A stretch of 64,000 nt of DNA from Eurosta solidaginis (lineage: Eukaryota; Arthropoda; Insecta; Diptera; Tephritidae): positions 261,024,392 to 261,088,391 of the forward strand of contig NC_090323.1 in the NCBI RefSeq assembly GCF_040869045.1. The letters are read 5' to 3'. The position numbers and the translations under genes are program-made. Positions 1 to 10,679 of this stretch are shown piece after piece. The notes beneath the pieces were generated by a model that was not told the origin of the DNA, did no database searches, and saw only the letters and a list, made by a program, of their open reading frames with translations. Positions within the stretch are counted from its first letter, which is position 1. Every line of letters starts with the position of its first letter.

Positions 1-3
1 AAC

Positions 4-901
4 CAGGGCCAGATTAACAAGTAGGCAGAATGGACAGTTACCTGGGGCCCTCTAAATTCGGAGCCCCCGAAAAATGAAAAAGATTTCTAAAATTTTCTTA
101 CGAACATAAAATTCTAAAGAGTGAAAGAAAAATATAATCAGAACTGAAAATAATTTTTACTCAAATAAATAAAACTCAATTGACCGGATTCAAAAGGCGA
201 CGACCGACGAACTAGACAAGGTTCCTAAAAACGACATTTCCGACTCATTTGACAAATTGTATTAGCGTGCAAAGAAGTGTATAGCAGTGAAAGGAGAGTA
301 TATTAAATAATAAAAAAGAATTATCTCAAAATGTACACTGCTTGTTTTTATCTTAAAAAATTTCGGTTATTTTTGGCCTTCGACTCTATTTTGACGACTA
401 TGTGTTCAGTGAGTAAGTCATTGCAAGATGAAAAAGCAGATTTGGAAACGTGTGCTTTTTTGTGCGGATCGTTAGAAGAGAGTTTAGTTTCATTCCGTGA
501 AAAGTTCAATGATTTCGAGGAAAAAGAATACAATTATTACCTGGTGTACGTTATACAGAAATCGTAAAACGTACTCGTCGTAGAAAAATGCAACCTAATG
601 ACGGAAATACTCCAGAAGTAGAATTTTCGCCTAGCGATGATTTTAGGACTAAGGGTTTCTTCGAAATCATCGACAATCTTCACAGTTAAAGTATATGGAA
701 GTTTCAGAGAGATTTGCATTTCTCATCAACTTTTCTCTAAGTGATGGAGACCTCCACGAAGCTATAAATAACTTAGTTATTTTTTATTCTAGAGATTTGG
801 AAGAATTTTTCATTAAAATTAAACAATTCCAAAGTTACGTGAACTCCAGATACACTGATGCACAAAAAACTCATAGTCATTTGTATAAGATAACTAGCTG
901 A
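4..901 (+). pseudogene. hAT-type transposase remnant (ZMYM1/DUF4371-like), 5' part
   Basis: Two short open stretches (331..567 and 695..901) lie in different frames. Together they read like the middle of the hAT transposases annotated as zinc finger MYM-type or DUF4371 proteins: an SKSLQDEKADLET-type stretch, then SLVSFREKF, then a basic KRTRRRK segment (reached by changing frame near 565..590), then INNLVIFYSRDLEEF. No single frame is open throughout, so it is dead. The sequence from base 4 begins CAGGGCC and soon reaches CCTGGGGCCC, which resembles the left end of the deleted hAT at 34653, so base 4 may be the element terminus. No catalytic region or right end is seen before the Helitron at 983. 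Family assignment is from recognised residue spacing, not alignment. Confidence 0.55.
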
Positions 902-1091
902 CCTTGGCAAACTTCGTTTTGCCCAAAATTTTGGTTAGAAATTTGTGATTGCTAATAACGTAGGTTATAGATTTATACAAAACTAGCGTACCCTCGCCCG
1001 CTTCGCTATGCGATAAATTCAATGATTTGCTGAAAGAGAAGAAAATTAATACGAAACAAATCAAATTCTTTGATACAATTTAATTCGAACT

Positions 1092-1378
1092 TTATTGTAA
1101 CACTTTTTGGTAGACAACGTTTTTGGTTTTTCCATCTTTCGCGTAAATGAATAATGACGATGGTTTGCCTACTCGTACAATTGTCCATGAGAAAAAATTG
1201 GGTATTCTAAATTAATACCGCACATTTGTAGAGACTGTCCTTGCGTCTTATTAATTGTCATAGCGAAGGCAAGGCGAATATGGAACTGCAAACGTTTGAA
1301 ATCGAATGGTAAATCTGTCGGAGTCAGTGGAATTCTGGGTATCAAAACGTCGTCTCCTTTGTACTTCCCTTTCAAAAT
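1092..1378 (-). pseudogene. Helitron Pif1-like helicase, C-terminal fragment
   Basis: The minus strand encodes [20 protein letters not shown], then [10 protein letters not shown], then FSHGQLY. This is the last helicase motif region of Helitron Pif1-type DNA helicases, which unwind DNA during rolling-circle transposition. After GQLY the frame breaks: the following residues of the family ([19 protein letters not shown]) are present in another frame about 1178..1095 and end at a TAA at 1094..1092. The join lacks the few residues normally between Y and R, which fits a deletion of roughly a dozen bases. Upstream helicase motifs and the Rep nuclease are absent from the element. Non-functional. Confidence 0.85.
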
Positions 1379-1599
1379 TGTTGGATGTAAGATGTACGAT
1401 GTATGATGTAAAATGTAAGATGTAAGATGTAGGGTATGGATGGGTACGGGTAATAATGTCGACAACGATTTTGATATCGATTTCGATAGCGATAACGATT
1501 TCACAAATTGAAAAATTCGTATATTTATTCAAAAAATGTTGTATACATGAAATGATCTCAAGACGCTCGTCACCCAGAGAAAAATTACCACTCATCAGC

Positions 1600-1960
1600 A
1601 CAGCTTCCTTTTGATACCCATATTGAATTACCCATTAACAGCTTCCATTTGATACCCATAATGTAAAAACACATCCTAAGGTTAATCTGATCCACGTTTT
1701 GGGCAATATCTCGAGACCCTATTCACCCAGATGTATTAAAATTACCCTCTGCTAAAGAACTCAACAACAGCTTTCATTTGATATCCATATTGTATAAACA
1801 CATTCTTGGGGTACCCGGGTCCACACTTTGGCCTATATCTCGAGACCCTAGTCACCCCATATTATAGTACTCATGAGAAGCTTCCATTTGATACCCATAT
1901 TATACAAACACATCGTAGGGTCATCCGGGTCCACGTTTTGAACTATATCTCAAGACCCTA
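1600..1960 (-). repeat. Internal tandem units related to the 130-bp satellite at 44-48 kb
   Basis: The motif CATTTGATACCCATA (or a close variant) starts at 1646, 1775 and 1885, spacings of 129 and 110 bases, with an extra partial unit near 1608. Between them lie TCTCGAGACCCTA and TCCACGTTTTGG blocks. On the minus strand these read GGGTATCAAATG, CGAGATAT and GTGGACC, in the same order as the large satellite array. Confidence 0.75.
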
Positions 1961-2156
1961 GAAATTAAAAAAAAAATTTTTTTGCTAAAAACCTTCCCCT
2001 ATTTGATCCCTATAATATGAAAAAATAACGAATAAAATTGGCCTCGTATCGGCACCAAAACATGGACAGGAACGAACATCATTTCATTTTTATATATATA
2101 GATAATAAACTAAGACTGCGTAACTCTGTGCGGTGTTGAGTTATTGAGTTTATACC

Positions 2157-2421
2157 CAGGCTGCCCCCAAATTCCAGTTTTCGCTTAGCTAAAATTCCAT
2201 CGCCAAAAATTTCTAACACAAAATCAAGTGCGCAGAAAAGCATGCAATATTTAGTACCATGTGGTCGATAGCAAATACCACCTAAGTAATAGAAGTTAGG
2301 CTGTTATCGCTTATGAATACATGGCACTAAATGCTGCATAATTTTCTGTGTACTTGATTTTCTTTTAGAGATTTTTGGCGATGGAATTTTAGCTTAGAGA
2401 AGGTTGGAATTTGGAGGCTGG
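2157..2421. mobile_element. Foldback (palindromic) MITE
   Basis: The two halves are imperfect inverted copies of about 105 bases. The left arm contains AAATTCCAGTTTTCGCTTAG and AAAATTCCATCGCCAAAAAT; the right arm carries the complements ATTTTTGGCGATGGAATTTT and TTGGAATTTGGAGGCTG. Outer ends are near CAGGCTG and its counterpart. No coding capacity and no obvious target duplication. Confidence 0.7.
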
Positions 2422-2597
2422 TGTCGCTGAAGTTAACACACTGTTTCGTTATATCGTGGCGCAATGACGCCACTAACAGCAATACCACTACAGCGTCATC
2501 TTCGACATAATATCAATTCTCAACACTTCAACTCAATGCCGCCAGTAACGCCAATAACTCTCTTGTGCTAATCTACTTAGTTCTTAGTACTGGTATT

Positions 2598-2807
2598 ATG
2601 ATCGGGCGACATCTGTAATTCGGTAATCGGAAGTTGCTGTTAGTCAAAACTTCACCACAATGCCGCCAATAACACTGCTGTGACGCCACCTACAACGGGT
2701 AATAAATAGCATTATGAGCGGGCGACATCTGTCGTTCGGTAGTTGAAAGTCCCTGCTAGTCATATAATGCCACTTACGAATATTATAGCATGATCGGGCG
2801 ACATCTG
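2598..2807 (+). repeat. Three copies of an 18-base motif with diverged flanks
   Basis: ATGATCGGGCGACATCTG occurs at 2598 and 2790, and with one change (ATGAGCGGG..) at 2714. Spacings are 116 and 76. ATGCCGCCAATAAC-type words recur in the 2470..2700 stretch too, so this is a degenerate tandem array of unknown origin. Confidence 0.6.
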
Positions 2808-2829
2808 ATGAGGATACGGAACTTTCAAT

Positions 2830-4354
2830 TGACAACATACGGTAATTTGTGTCATGGTTTGCATAGTTTCAGTTAAAAACTTTATGGAAGTATTTTCTTA
2901 GCTTATTGAAAATAAAAAGAAATAAGGAATTTAATTTACGAAATTTCATAAAAATTGCCACTTCTGTTTTCGTGTTTGCTGCTGTCTATGTCATAAAAAG
3001 TATTGATTTTATATATTTGTTAAAAGTGTGTTTCTTAATGTTACTCGTTAAGGCAAAACGTACCGAGGATCCAAGCATGTGTAAAAGATCTGAATCCGTT
3101 ATCTTCGACAATTCTAAAGGGTTGCAAATCTGTGGCAATCATTCTAATCAAAACACAATCCAGTTGTTTTTTCGCTCATCTACAGACTGAGACTTCCTTA
3201 TGTTGTTGTTATTAGGTTCAAGAAAGGATTCTATAAGAGCTGTTGATGAAGTCATTTCCATCAACGTTGGAGGTCACCGCTTCAAGTGATTTAACAAATT
3301 GGTTGTATTTCCACCTGTTTTGCATTTTTTTCTATACGATTTCGCCCTGCACTTGACTAAAATACTTCCAGACAACAGATCTGCGAATCTTTGGATTACT
3401 TATAAGATTGAATTCCCCTTCAGTCACTTTCAATTGGCTTACTAGAATCTAAAACTGTGGTATTAATTTCATGCTGAACACAATATCATACCACAAAATA
3501 GATAAACAAATGTTCAATATATCGCTTACCGGAAGTGCGAAGAAATTTCTTCATCTTTCTCCTTTCTCTCGAAGCCACCAACACAATAAAGCTAAATTTA
3601 TAAAAGCAAAAATTACAGAATATGTATTTCCTCAAGCATCCGTAAAGTAGAGAGTGATGAAAACTTCGATGCCTAAAGAATCGAACGATTTAAAAAAAAA
3701 TCGATTAAAAATCGACTAAAAATCGAATCGAAATTCAGCTTTATTACGTACTTAGCCAAAACATTTCAGAACAAAAAATAATAACGCCAAAATGTGAAAT
3801 CGCGAAAGCAAAAGTTTATAGATTATGGTTATGGCTGAAAACCAAAAACTAATTAATTGGCTATGGTAAGGTTATTACAATGGCGGTATGCTGTGATATC
3901 AATAACGAATACATTGATTTACATAAAATTTGTTGGATCAGCTGTTTTATACCCATATCGGTCAAGTTTGCATCACTTATTTCGTTATTTTCTTTTTTTG
4001 TCTCATGTTTTATTCATAAACGTGGGAACTTTAAAGCTATTTTTAAAGTTTGATCTCACAACCTAAGGCATTTGCATGCGTCACACTTTAATTAAATACA
4101 ACCAAAGTTTTTTTTTAATTTGCAATTACATTTTTTATTATTCATTTGTAAATAACACAAACAGAAATATTGCCATTTGGGCTGCTTATTGATAAATCAC
4201 CATATCTCAGCTGCCGCTCGCAAAACGCTCTTAGCGTCTTAGCATAAATTCTATGTTTTGACGTGAGCTAGGATGTTTATGAAAAAAGTTCGGATATGGG
4301 GCGTTCAGCCGAGTTAGGTGAACTCAGCAGTCGATTTAAAAAAACACCGTGCAA
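2830..4354. other. Mostly unassigned AT-rich DNA
   Basis: An open stretch at 2906..3190 (94 codons) resembles nothing I know and is probably chance. A possible Kv-T1-like mini-exon sits at 3216..3286 (listed separately). Around 3680..3735 there is a cluster of AAAATCGA words. No other gene or repeat boundary seen. Confidence 0.5.
3216..3286 (+). other. Possible mini-exon or fragment with Kv-channel T1-like motif
   Basis: After a TTGTTGTTATTAG sequence that could be a splice acceptor, the plus strand reads DEVISINVGGHRFK. The N-V-G-G-x-R-F pattern is typical of the first strand of the T1 tetramerisation (BTB-like) domain of voltage-gated potassium channels. A TGA follows immediately (3287), but GTGATT at 3286 could act as a donor. 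No further T1 sequence, and no channel exons, are visible nearby. It may be a real small exon, a degenerate gene fragment or chance. Confidence 0.2.
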
Positions 4355-5098
4355 TTAATAGGTCCTAATCGCGAAATTTAAAAAATCTTTAACATCATCA
4401 TTATTTATACTTGTATATAGAGCAGGATAAAAGCGGTACCAAGGATATACCCCACCTGAAAGCACCGCATAAAGTTTTTCTTCCGCAACGGCCGGTGCAC
4501 CACCATCTCCCCAACGCGTATCACTTGCCTGTGCTGGATCTACTAAACAAATTAGTGTTGTTGGGAATGTTTTCATAAACGCCGCATAACGAGCGGCGTA
4601 AACAGTCTTACATTCGTTGATTGGTTTCCTCAATGTTTACAGAATTTGCACCCCATCCACTAACTTGCAATTTTACGCCCGGGTTTAATGAGTTTTGCAT
4701 AAAGGTATTGTTTTTATTTTTAAGCTCGGCTGTAAGCGTTTTTTCAATACAATCACAGCTAAATCCATTTCTACCATTTTCGGATCATAATCACATGGAT
4801 GAATGACACGGTCCGCAAAGCGAACAAATCCTTTTTCATTTAACTTCGTTATACCAGCTTTAACATTGATGTGAGGCTCGGGTAAATCTTTCAAGTAAAA
4901 TGCAGATGTAAGCACGTTCCTTTCAGTGATTAAAGTACCAACGCAAACATATTTTTCCTCATTACGTATTACCATCAAATATGCACTTTTCTTTATATCC
5001 CAGTCACTGCCACCCACAATGCGATATTGTGAATTCGTAATAGTAAAAAGACAGATAAGGAAGACAAACAGTATCTCGAAAGAATTGCGTATATCCAT
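4355..5098 (-). pseudogene. Trypsin-like serine protease homologue, frameshifted and lacking catalytic residues
   Basis: The minus-strand start at 5098 gives a 137-residue open frame. It has a hydrophobic signal peptide (about residues 9-20), the activation site R-IVGG (26-30), and the sequence VLTSAFY where VLTAAHC is expected, so the catalytic His is Phe. MDLAVIVL around 111-118 keeps the Asp102 region. The frame stops at 4685. The continuation GVKLQVSGWGANSV appears in a second frame (about 4684..4620), and the C-terminal part in a third (4633..4355): GDGGAPAV in place of GDSGGPxV, so Ser195 is also absent, then SGG and a final helix. Loss of His and Ser suggests descent from a non-catalytic, secreted serine protease homologue. 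Two frame changes in 750 bases suggest a pseudogene, though sequencing errors cannot be excluded. The start is supported by the TATA box upstream. Confidence 0.85.
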
Positions 5099-5161
5099 TT
5101 CAGTTTAAGATTTTGCGTCGATTTTTACGTTTAAAGTAAAGGAAGTTGAAATTGTGGGTGC

Positions 5162-5169
5162 TATTTATA
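5162..5169 (-). promoter_or_regulatory. TATA box of the protease homologue
   Basis: On the minus strand TATAAATA lies about 64 bases upstream of the ATG at 5098. A TCAACTT word about 25-30 bases downstream of it could be the initiator. The spacing fits a short 5' leader. Confidence 0.6.
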
Positions 5170-5384
5170 CAAAATTTTGTTTTGTAAATAAAAATTACTT
5201 TTGAATTGGAAAAAAGCAGCCTACTAAATTTTTGTGATTGTAGAAGCATAAGTGTGACAAGAAAAAATTTTAATTTAGGTACATTCGATTATTGAATACG
5301 AAAACAAAAACATTAACACGATGTTTGTGAGTGTACCAAGCCTTTAGTAGCAATATAGAAGTATGACATATGTATATGGTAATT

Positions 5385-5745
5385 GGCGGCCGCCGTGGTG
5401 TGGTGGTAGGGTGCTCCGCCTATCACACCGAGGGTCCTTGGTTCAACTGCCGGGCAAAGTAACATCAAAGATTTAGAAAAACAAGTTTCTCTAAGCAGGG
5501 TCACCCCTCGGAAGCAATTCGACAAATACTCCGGGTGTATTTCTGCCATGAAAAGCTTCTCAGTGAAAATGCATCTGCCTTGCAGATGCCGTTCGGAGTT
5601 GGCATAAAACAGGAAGGCCCAGTCCAGCCAATTTTTAGGACAAATTAAAAGGAGCACTACGCAAATTGAAAGAGAAGCTCGGTCTTAAATCTCTTCGGAG
5701 GTTATCGCGCCTTGCATATATTTATTTAGTTTTTTATTTATATAC
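5385..5745 (+). mobile_element. tRNA-type SINE, near full length
   Basis: The 5' part resembles a tRNA gene: an A-box-like GTGGTGGTAGGGTG, then GGTTCAACTGCC as B box. It continues with GGGTCACCCCTCGG, TTTCTGCCATGAAAAGCTTC, CATCTGCCTTGCAGATGCCG and ends in AGCTCGGTC..CTTCGGAGGTTATCGCGCC with a TATTTATTTA tail. The same order recurs in six other pieces in this window (20.5, 33.0, 34.5, 41.0, 54.9 and 56.9 kb), which defines the family. RNA polymerase III promoter boxes make it a SINE; the mobilising LINE is unknown. Confidence 0.85.
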
Positions 5746-5749
5746 AATG

Positions 5750-8700
5750 ATGGACAAGGAGGGTGGAGCCGTGTGTAGAAGTCCACGAAAGTGGGGAAAG
5801 CTTCTGACCGCCATTCACCTGGGAATGGCCAGAGCGATTCTTTTGCATGCGGTTCAAGCACCTCACTACTGCCGGTCGCTTGCGGCCAAGTATCCTCTGG
5901 GTAGCCGCTAGCGGTGAGCTAATGTGAGAAGGCGACAACTTGGCTAGGCCATTCTGATATAATCGGTTTAAGGGCTAGCCGGGGGAGATCTCATCGGCAG
6001 CGTCTGTACACCTCTAGGTGCGGCTGCAAGCGGGCGTCTGTCTTGGAGCAAACGGCTCGCTATATAAACGTGCCAAGTAATATTTTCACCCCCGCTGAGC
6101 GGGTTGTGCGCTGGGCTTGGGACCCGCCACGTAAAACTATACTCCAATGAAATATAACAACAAGCCTCGGATAAATACACTCTCTATTGATAACGGCCAT
6201 GGCAAACGTTTGAAGGACAATGAATTGAGGGCATGCATCTGGAACGTCCGCTCCCTGAATGGGATTGGTGCAGATGCCTGGCTGGTTGATGTCCTCGTCA
6301 AAGCAAAATCTGACATCACCGCCATCCAAGAAATGCGTTGGACGAAGCAAGGAAGAAAGAAGATCAAAAATTGTGACATATATTGGAGTGGCTATACGAA
6401 TAAGCGCAGTTTCGGCGTCGGATTCGTGGTGGGAGAGAGACTTTGTCGCCAAGTTCTGGCGTTCACACCTGTGGACGAACGTCTCGCCGCTATCCGAATA
6501 AAAGCAAAATTTTTTAATATATCATTCATCTGCGCCCATGCGCCGACAGAGGAGAAAGACGTTGAGGTGAAAGACACTTTTTATGAACAATTAGAACGCA
6601 CATACAAGCGCTGCCCCGCTGCCATGATATAAAAGTCGTGCTTGGCGACGTTAACGCCAGAGTGGGCAAAGAAGGTGTTTTTGGCCATACAGTCGGAAAG
6701 TTCAGCCTACACAATGAAACTTCTCCTAACGGACTGAGGCTGATTGACTTTGCCGGTGCTCGAAACATGGTCATATCCAGCACGAGGTTCATGCCTAAAA
6801 AGATACATCAAGCTACATGGCTGTCTCCTGATCGAAATACTCGTAATCAGATCGATCACGTTGTGATAGACGGTCGGCATGCCTCCAGTGTTTTAGATGT
6901 GCGCACGATCCGAGGACCTAACATCGACTCGGACCATTATCTCGTTGCAGTCAAAATACACACCCGCCTCAACGCGGCTAAAACCAAGGAGCAAAAAACA
7001 CAACGGAAGCTAGACGTCGAAAAGCTTCAATCACAACAGACTGCCAATGATTTCGCAACTCGACTCTCACACCTGCTCTCTGAGAGCACAACTCATCCTG
7101 AAGGAATACAGGAGCAGTGGGAGCATATTTCCAAAGCACTTCGTACTGCCGCCGAGGAAAAAATTGGTTACCGGCGACCACGAAAAAACAACTGGTACGA
7201 TGAAGAATGCCGCGTTGCAACTGAAAGAAAAGACGCTGCCTACAGGGCTGCGTTAAAAGCAAGCGCGACAAGAAGTGTGTGTGAACGCTAGCGTGAGTTG
7301 AAAAAGGAAGCGAGACGCCTTTACAGGAAGAAAAAAACAGAAGCAGAAAGGCGTGAGTGCGAGGAGCTTGAGCTGCTAGCCACCAGGAATAACGCCCGAA
7401 AATTTTACCAAAAAATACGGCGACAGACGGAAGGTTTTAAGACCGGGGCAAGCTCCTGTAGGAACGAAAACGGCGACCTTGTAACTGATGCCCAGAGATT
7501 GCTTAGATTATGGAGGGAACACTTCTCTGTTTTCCTGGAGGCAGCAATTCACCGCGCAGAGATGAATAACCCGATCCCGCAATCGATGATGATGAAATAT
7601 ATGTCCCCCCGCTCGATTATGACGAAGTTAGAATAGCAATAACCAGATTGAAAAACAACAAGGCCGTGGGCGCTGATGGATTCGCCGGCGAGGAGTTGTT
7701 AAGGCGCATGCAGCAGCTTCTTAGCAAAATATGGGCGGAAGAGTGCATGCCCGACGTTGGGAATTTAAGTGTTCTTTGCCCAGTCCACAAGAAGGGGGAT
7801 ACTGCAAAATGCACCAACTATCGTGGAATCAGCCTTCTTAATATCACATATAAGGTCCTTTAAAGTGTATTGTGCGAAAGACTGAAGCCCACCGTGAACC
7901 GGCTTATTGGACCTTATCAGTGCGGCTTCAGACCTGGTAAATCTACCATCGACCAGATTTTCACAATGCGCCAAATCTTGGAAAAAATCCGTGAAAAAAG
8001 AATCGACACACATCACCTCTTCGTCGACTTTAAAGCCGCCTTCGACAGCACGAAAAGGAGCTGCCTATATGCCGCTATGTCTGAACTTGGTTTCCCCGCA
8101 AAACTTATACAGCTGTGCAAAATGACGTTGAGCAACACCATCAGCTCAGTCAGAATTGGGAAGGACCTCTCCGAGCCGTTCGAAACTAAACGAGGTTTGA
8201 GACAGGGTGACCCCCTATCGAGCGATTTCTTTAATTTGGTGCTGGAGAAAATTTTACTAGCTGCAGAATTTAACCGTACTGGAACAATATACTATAAAAA
8301 CGTGCAATTACTGGCATATGCTGATGACATTGATATTATCGGCCTAAACACCCGCGCTGTTAGCTCTGCTTACTCCAAACTGGAAAAAGAAGCGGTAAAG
8401 ATGGGTTTGATGGTGAATGAGGACAAAACGAAGTACCTGCTGTCATCCAGCAAAGAGTCAGCGCATACGCGCCTTGGCAACCACGCTACTGTTGGCAGCC
8501 ATAATTTCGAAATAGCAAAAGACTTCGTTTATTTGGGAACCAGCATCAACACTAGCAACACCATCAGCACTGAAATCCAGCGAAGAATCAATCTTGCCAA
8601 TAAATGCTACTTTGGACTAGGTAGGCAATTGAAAAGTAAAGTCCTCTCTCGGCGAACGAAAATCATACTCTACAAGTCACTTATCGTACCCGTCCTGCTA

Positions 8701-9145
8701 TATGGGGCAGAAGCATGGATCATGACAACATCAGATGAAGCGACTTTGGGAGTGTTCGAGAGAAAAGTTCTTCGAAAGATTTATGGACCTATACGCGTTG
8801 GCAATGGCGAGTACCGAAGAAGATTTAATGATGAGCTGTATGAGCTATACGCAGACATCGACATAGTCCAGCGAATTAAAACGCAGCGGCTGCGCTGGCT
8901 AGGCCATGTTATGCGAATGAAAGATGATGCTCCGGCCTAGAAAGGGTTACTATCGGAACCCGCCTATGGAAGAAGAGGTAGAGGGCAGCTACCACTCCGT
9001 TGGAAGGACCAGGTGGAAAACGATTTAAACTCCCTTGGTGTGACCAATTGGCGCCAGTTGGCGGAGCGAAGGAGCGATTGGCGCGCCTTGTTGGACGGCC
9101 ATAACCGTTTAGACGGTTAAGCGCCAATTAAGCAAGTAAGTAAGA
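5750..9145 (+). mobile_element. RTE-clade LINE, near full length, inactive
   Basis: About 3.4 kb, the usual RTE size. A GC-richer leader (5750..6146) precedes one long pol region, and the 3' end stops at a short AAGTAAGTAAG tail, typical of RTE elements, which end in small repeats and not poly(A). The SINE tail lies immediately upstream. Related fragments lie at 42.8-43.2 kb, 56.3 kb and 57.4 kb, so the family was active here. The exact 5' boundary is uncertain. Confidence 0.85.
6147..9115 (+). pseudogene. RTE endonuclease-reverse transcriptase (CFDP2-like), disrupted
   Basis: Endonuclease (6210..6960): WNVRSL, IQEMRW, GDVNARVG and SDHYLV keep the AP-endonuclease residues N, E, D/N and D/H. 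Reverse transcriptase (about 7600..8500): YQCGFRPGKST, FVDFKAAFD, GLRQGDPLSS and the catalytic LAYADDIDI are intact. The C-terminal domain has LYGAEAW and LRWLGHVMRM. Lesions: a frame change near 6610..6640 (stop at 6632), an in-frame TAG at 7289..7291, a frame change near 7590..7640, an in-frame TAA at 7861..7863 and an in-frame TAG at 8938..8940, after which homology continues to about 9115 (ALLDGHNRLDG). Reads as a single-protein LINE that nicks DNA and copies its RNA at the target. At least five lesions make it dead. Database hits to such sequences are often named craniofacial development protein 2-like. Confidence 0.92.
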
Positions 9146-9442
9146 TGGACAAAATAATAGGGACAGCTTAGTGCGAAATATTAAATAAATTATATAAGCA
9201 GCACTTCAATATCACTCTTGGAATAGTGCACCTCATAAAATTGGCATTTTAAGGTTGTCCTTTTGCGAAAAAGTGAATAACTAGAAGTTTGGCTTGGAAA
9301 AAATATTAGGGACAAAACGTGTTTATTGATATTTTTGCATTATAAAGAAAATATTTAAGGGAAAATATCGGCACTTCTTTTTTAGAAATAAAAACACGCC
9401 ACAACTCTTGTTTAAATTGTAAATATGTATGTATAAACTTTA
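9146..9442. other. Unassigned AT-rich stretch
   Basis: Between the RTE tail and the Helitron start. GGGACA words recur but no gene or recognisable element was seen. Confidence 0.5.
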
Positions 9443-10484
9443 TCACTACATGGCATAAAACAAAGTCGCTTTTTCTGTCCCTATATCCCTTTGAATGCTT
9501 TAACCTTTAAAACTACGCAACGGATTTTGATGCCGGTTTTTTAATAGATAGAGTTATTGAAGGGGACGGTTTATATGTATTGTAACGAATTTAGTGCAAT
9601 TCTTTTTACTTGCAACCTTCTACTAACGTCCGAATCACTAAACTGTTGAATAAATAACTCCACTAATCAAAAATGCAAAATGGCCTTTATTAAAGTACTT
9701 CACAATAACACTTCTACTGCTCGACAGATAGCGTGCTTAAATCAAACTCAATCCTCGTGCCTCAGCTGCTGCTTCTTTTATACTTTTTGGTTTCCTCGTT
9801 GCATATTTCTAGGCGTTTCCATTTCTAGAATTTGCTACCAGCTATAAAATTACCAGCTATAACATAACTACAGATGCACGTTATAGCTTCTCATATGCGC
9901 GCGTATATGTGAGTGATACTTCCACAGATAATTGCCTACTTTTGGGAGCATCTCAGATAAGATATATGCATGTGATTGTGCGTCTCTCTCCGCTGCGTGT
10001 ACGTACATGTGTAGACATAATTATTGATTCGTTTATATAAAGACATGAATTCATAATAACCACATACCTATTTACATACGTCCTATTCGATTTGGCTGAA
10101 ATTTAGTTTATATATTTACCTATATTAGTATTTACGATCCTTTTTTCATGGAAGTAGACCAGAGACGGGCTGGGACTGGGACTGAGACTCGGAGTGGGAC
10201 TAGGACTGGAACAAAATACATACCACTCTCTGGGACTGGCAATACGGGATGAAGAAGAATGAACTTGAGAACTTGAGAGAAGAGAAAAGAGGGAAGGAAA
10301 CTGAGAAAGAGATAGAGTGAGACGAAGATAGAGATAGATGAAGCGAAAAAGGCATGAGGGAGGAGTGAATAAAAGGATTAAGAAAAAGTGAAGAGGGGGA
10401 GGGTAGATTTAGACCGAAAAAGCTTAAGAAATATATGCAGATAGACCAAATTTAGGGCAGAACAACGTCTGCCCGGTCTGCTAG
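9443..10484 (+). mobile_element. Non-autonomous Helitron interrupted by an LTR fragment
   Basis: It starts TCACTACATGGCATAAAAC after an A at 9442 and ends with the hairpin GGGCAGA-ACAACG-TCTGCCC (10455..10474), then CTAG (10481..10484) followed by T. These are a textbook Helitron 3' end and A|T target. The words ACTACGCAACGGATTTTGATG and CGATTTGGCTGAAATTT are common in insect Helitrons. A (GGGACT)n-like stretch lies at 10165..10215 and purine-rich sequence at 10240..10430. No Rep/helicase coding was seen. Confidence 0.85.
9581..10045 (-). mobile_element. LTR fragment inside the Helitron, same family as 27272..27779
   Basis: Starts TGTAACGAATTTAG and is a reverse-orientation relative of the solo LTR at 27.3 kb: shared blocks include CGAATCACTAAACTGTTGAA, AATGGCCTTTATTAA and CTAGAATTTGCTACCAGCTA. 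Similarity fades near 10045, before the expected other LTR end, so it is truncated. Orientation is inferred from the plus-strand copy. Confidence 0.7.
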
Positions 10485-10679
10485 TTAAATATAATTGTTG
10501 ATTCATTTGAGAGGCATATATAGTGTGGTGGATAGCTAACAACCAACTTAAAGCGGTCCATCACACTCCGTTGGGCCGCTTACTTCTTAACTTAAAAAAA
10601 GGATATGTTTTGTTGTATTTTCTTGAATAAAACGATAAGTTACCTTAATTGGTACAGGGTTCATGTAAAAATACAATGC
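10485..10679. other. Short unassigned stretch
   Basis: Between the Helitron end and BEL/Pao sequence. Nothing recognised. Confidence 0.4.

Larger units (their letters stand above)
983..2102 (-). mobile_element. Helitron, 1.1 kb, with both ends
   Basis: Read on the minus strand, the element starts with TCTATATATATAAAAATG (from 2102) and ends with a GC-rich segment followed by CTAG (986..983). The base before TC is A and the base after CTAG is T, which is the canonical Helitron A|T insertion. Inside, from 5' to 3' on the minus strand, are partial ~130-bp tandem units (1960..1600), a short ATGTAAG-type microsatellite (1381..1440) and the end of a Pif1-like helicase gene (1378..1092). Most of the Rep/helicase protein is missing, so the copy is non-autonomous. 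End positions are read directly. Superfamily assignment rests on the termini and the helicase motif together. Confidence 0.85.

Noticed and set aside
2906..3190. 94-codon plus-strand frame
   Set aside because: No homology recognised, no promoter or splice context, ordinary for AT-rich DNA of this size.
5385..5460. Functional tRNA gene
   Set aside because: A- and B-box-like words are present, but the fold and anticodon arm are not convincing and the sequence continues as a dispersed SINE.
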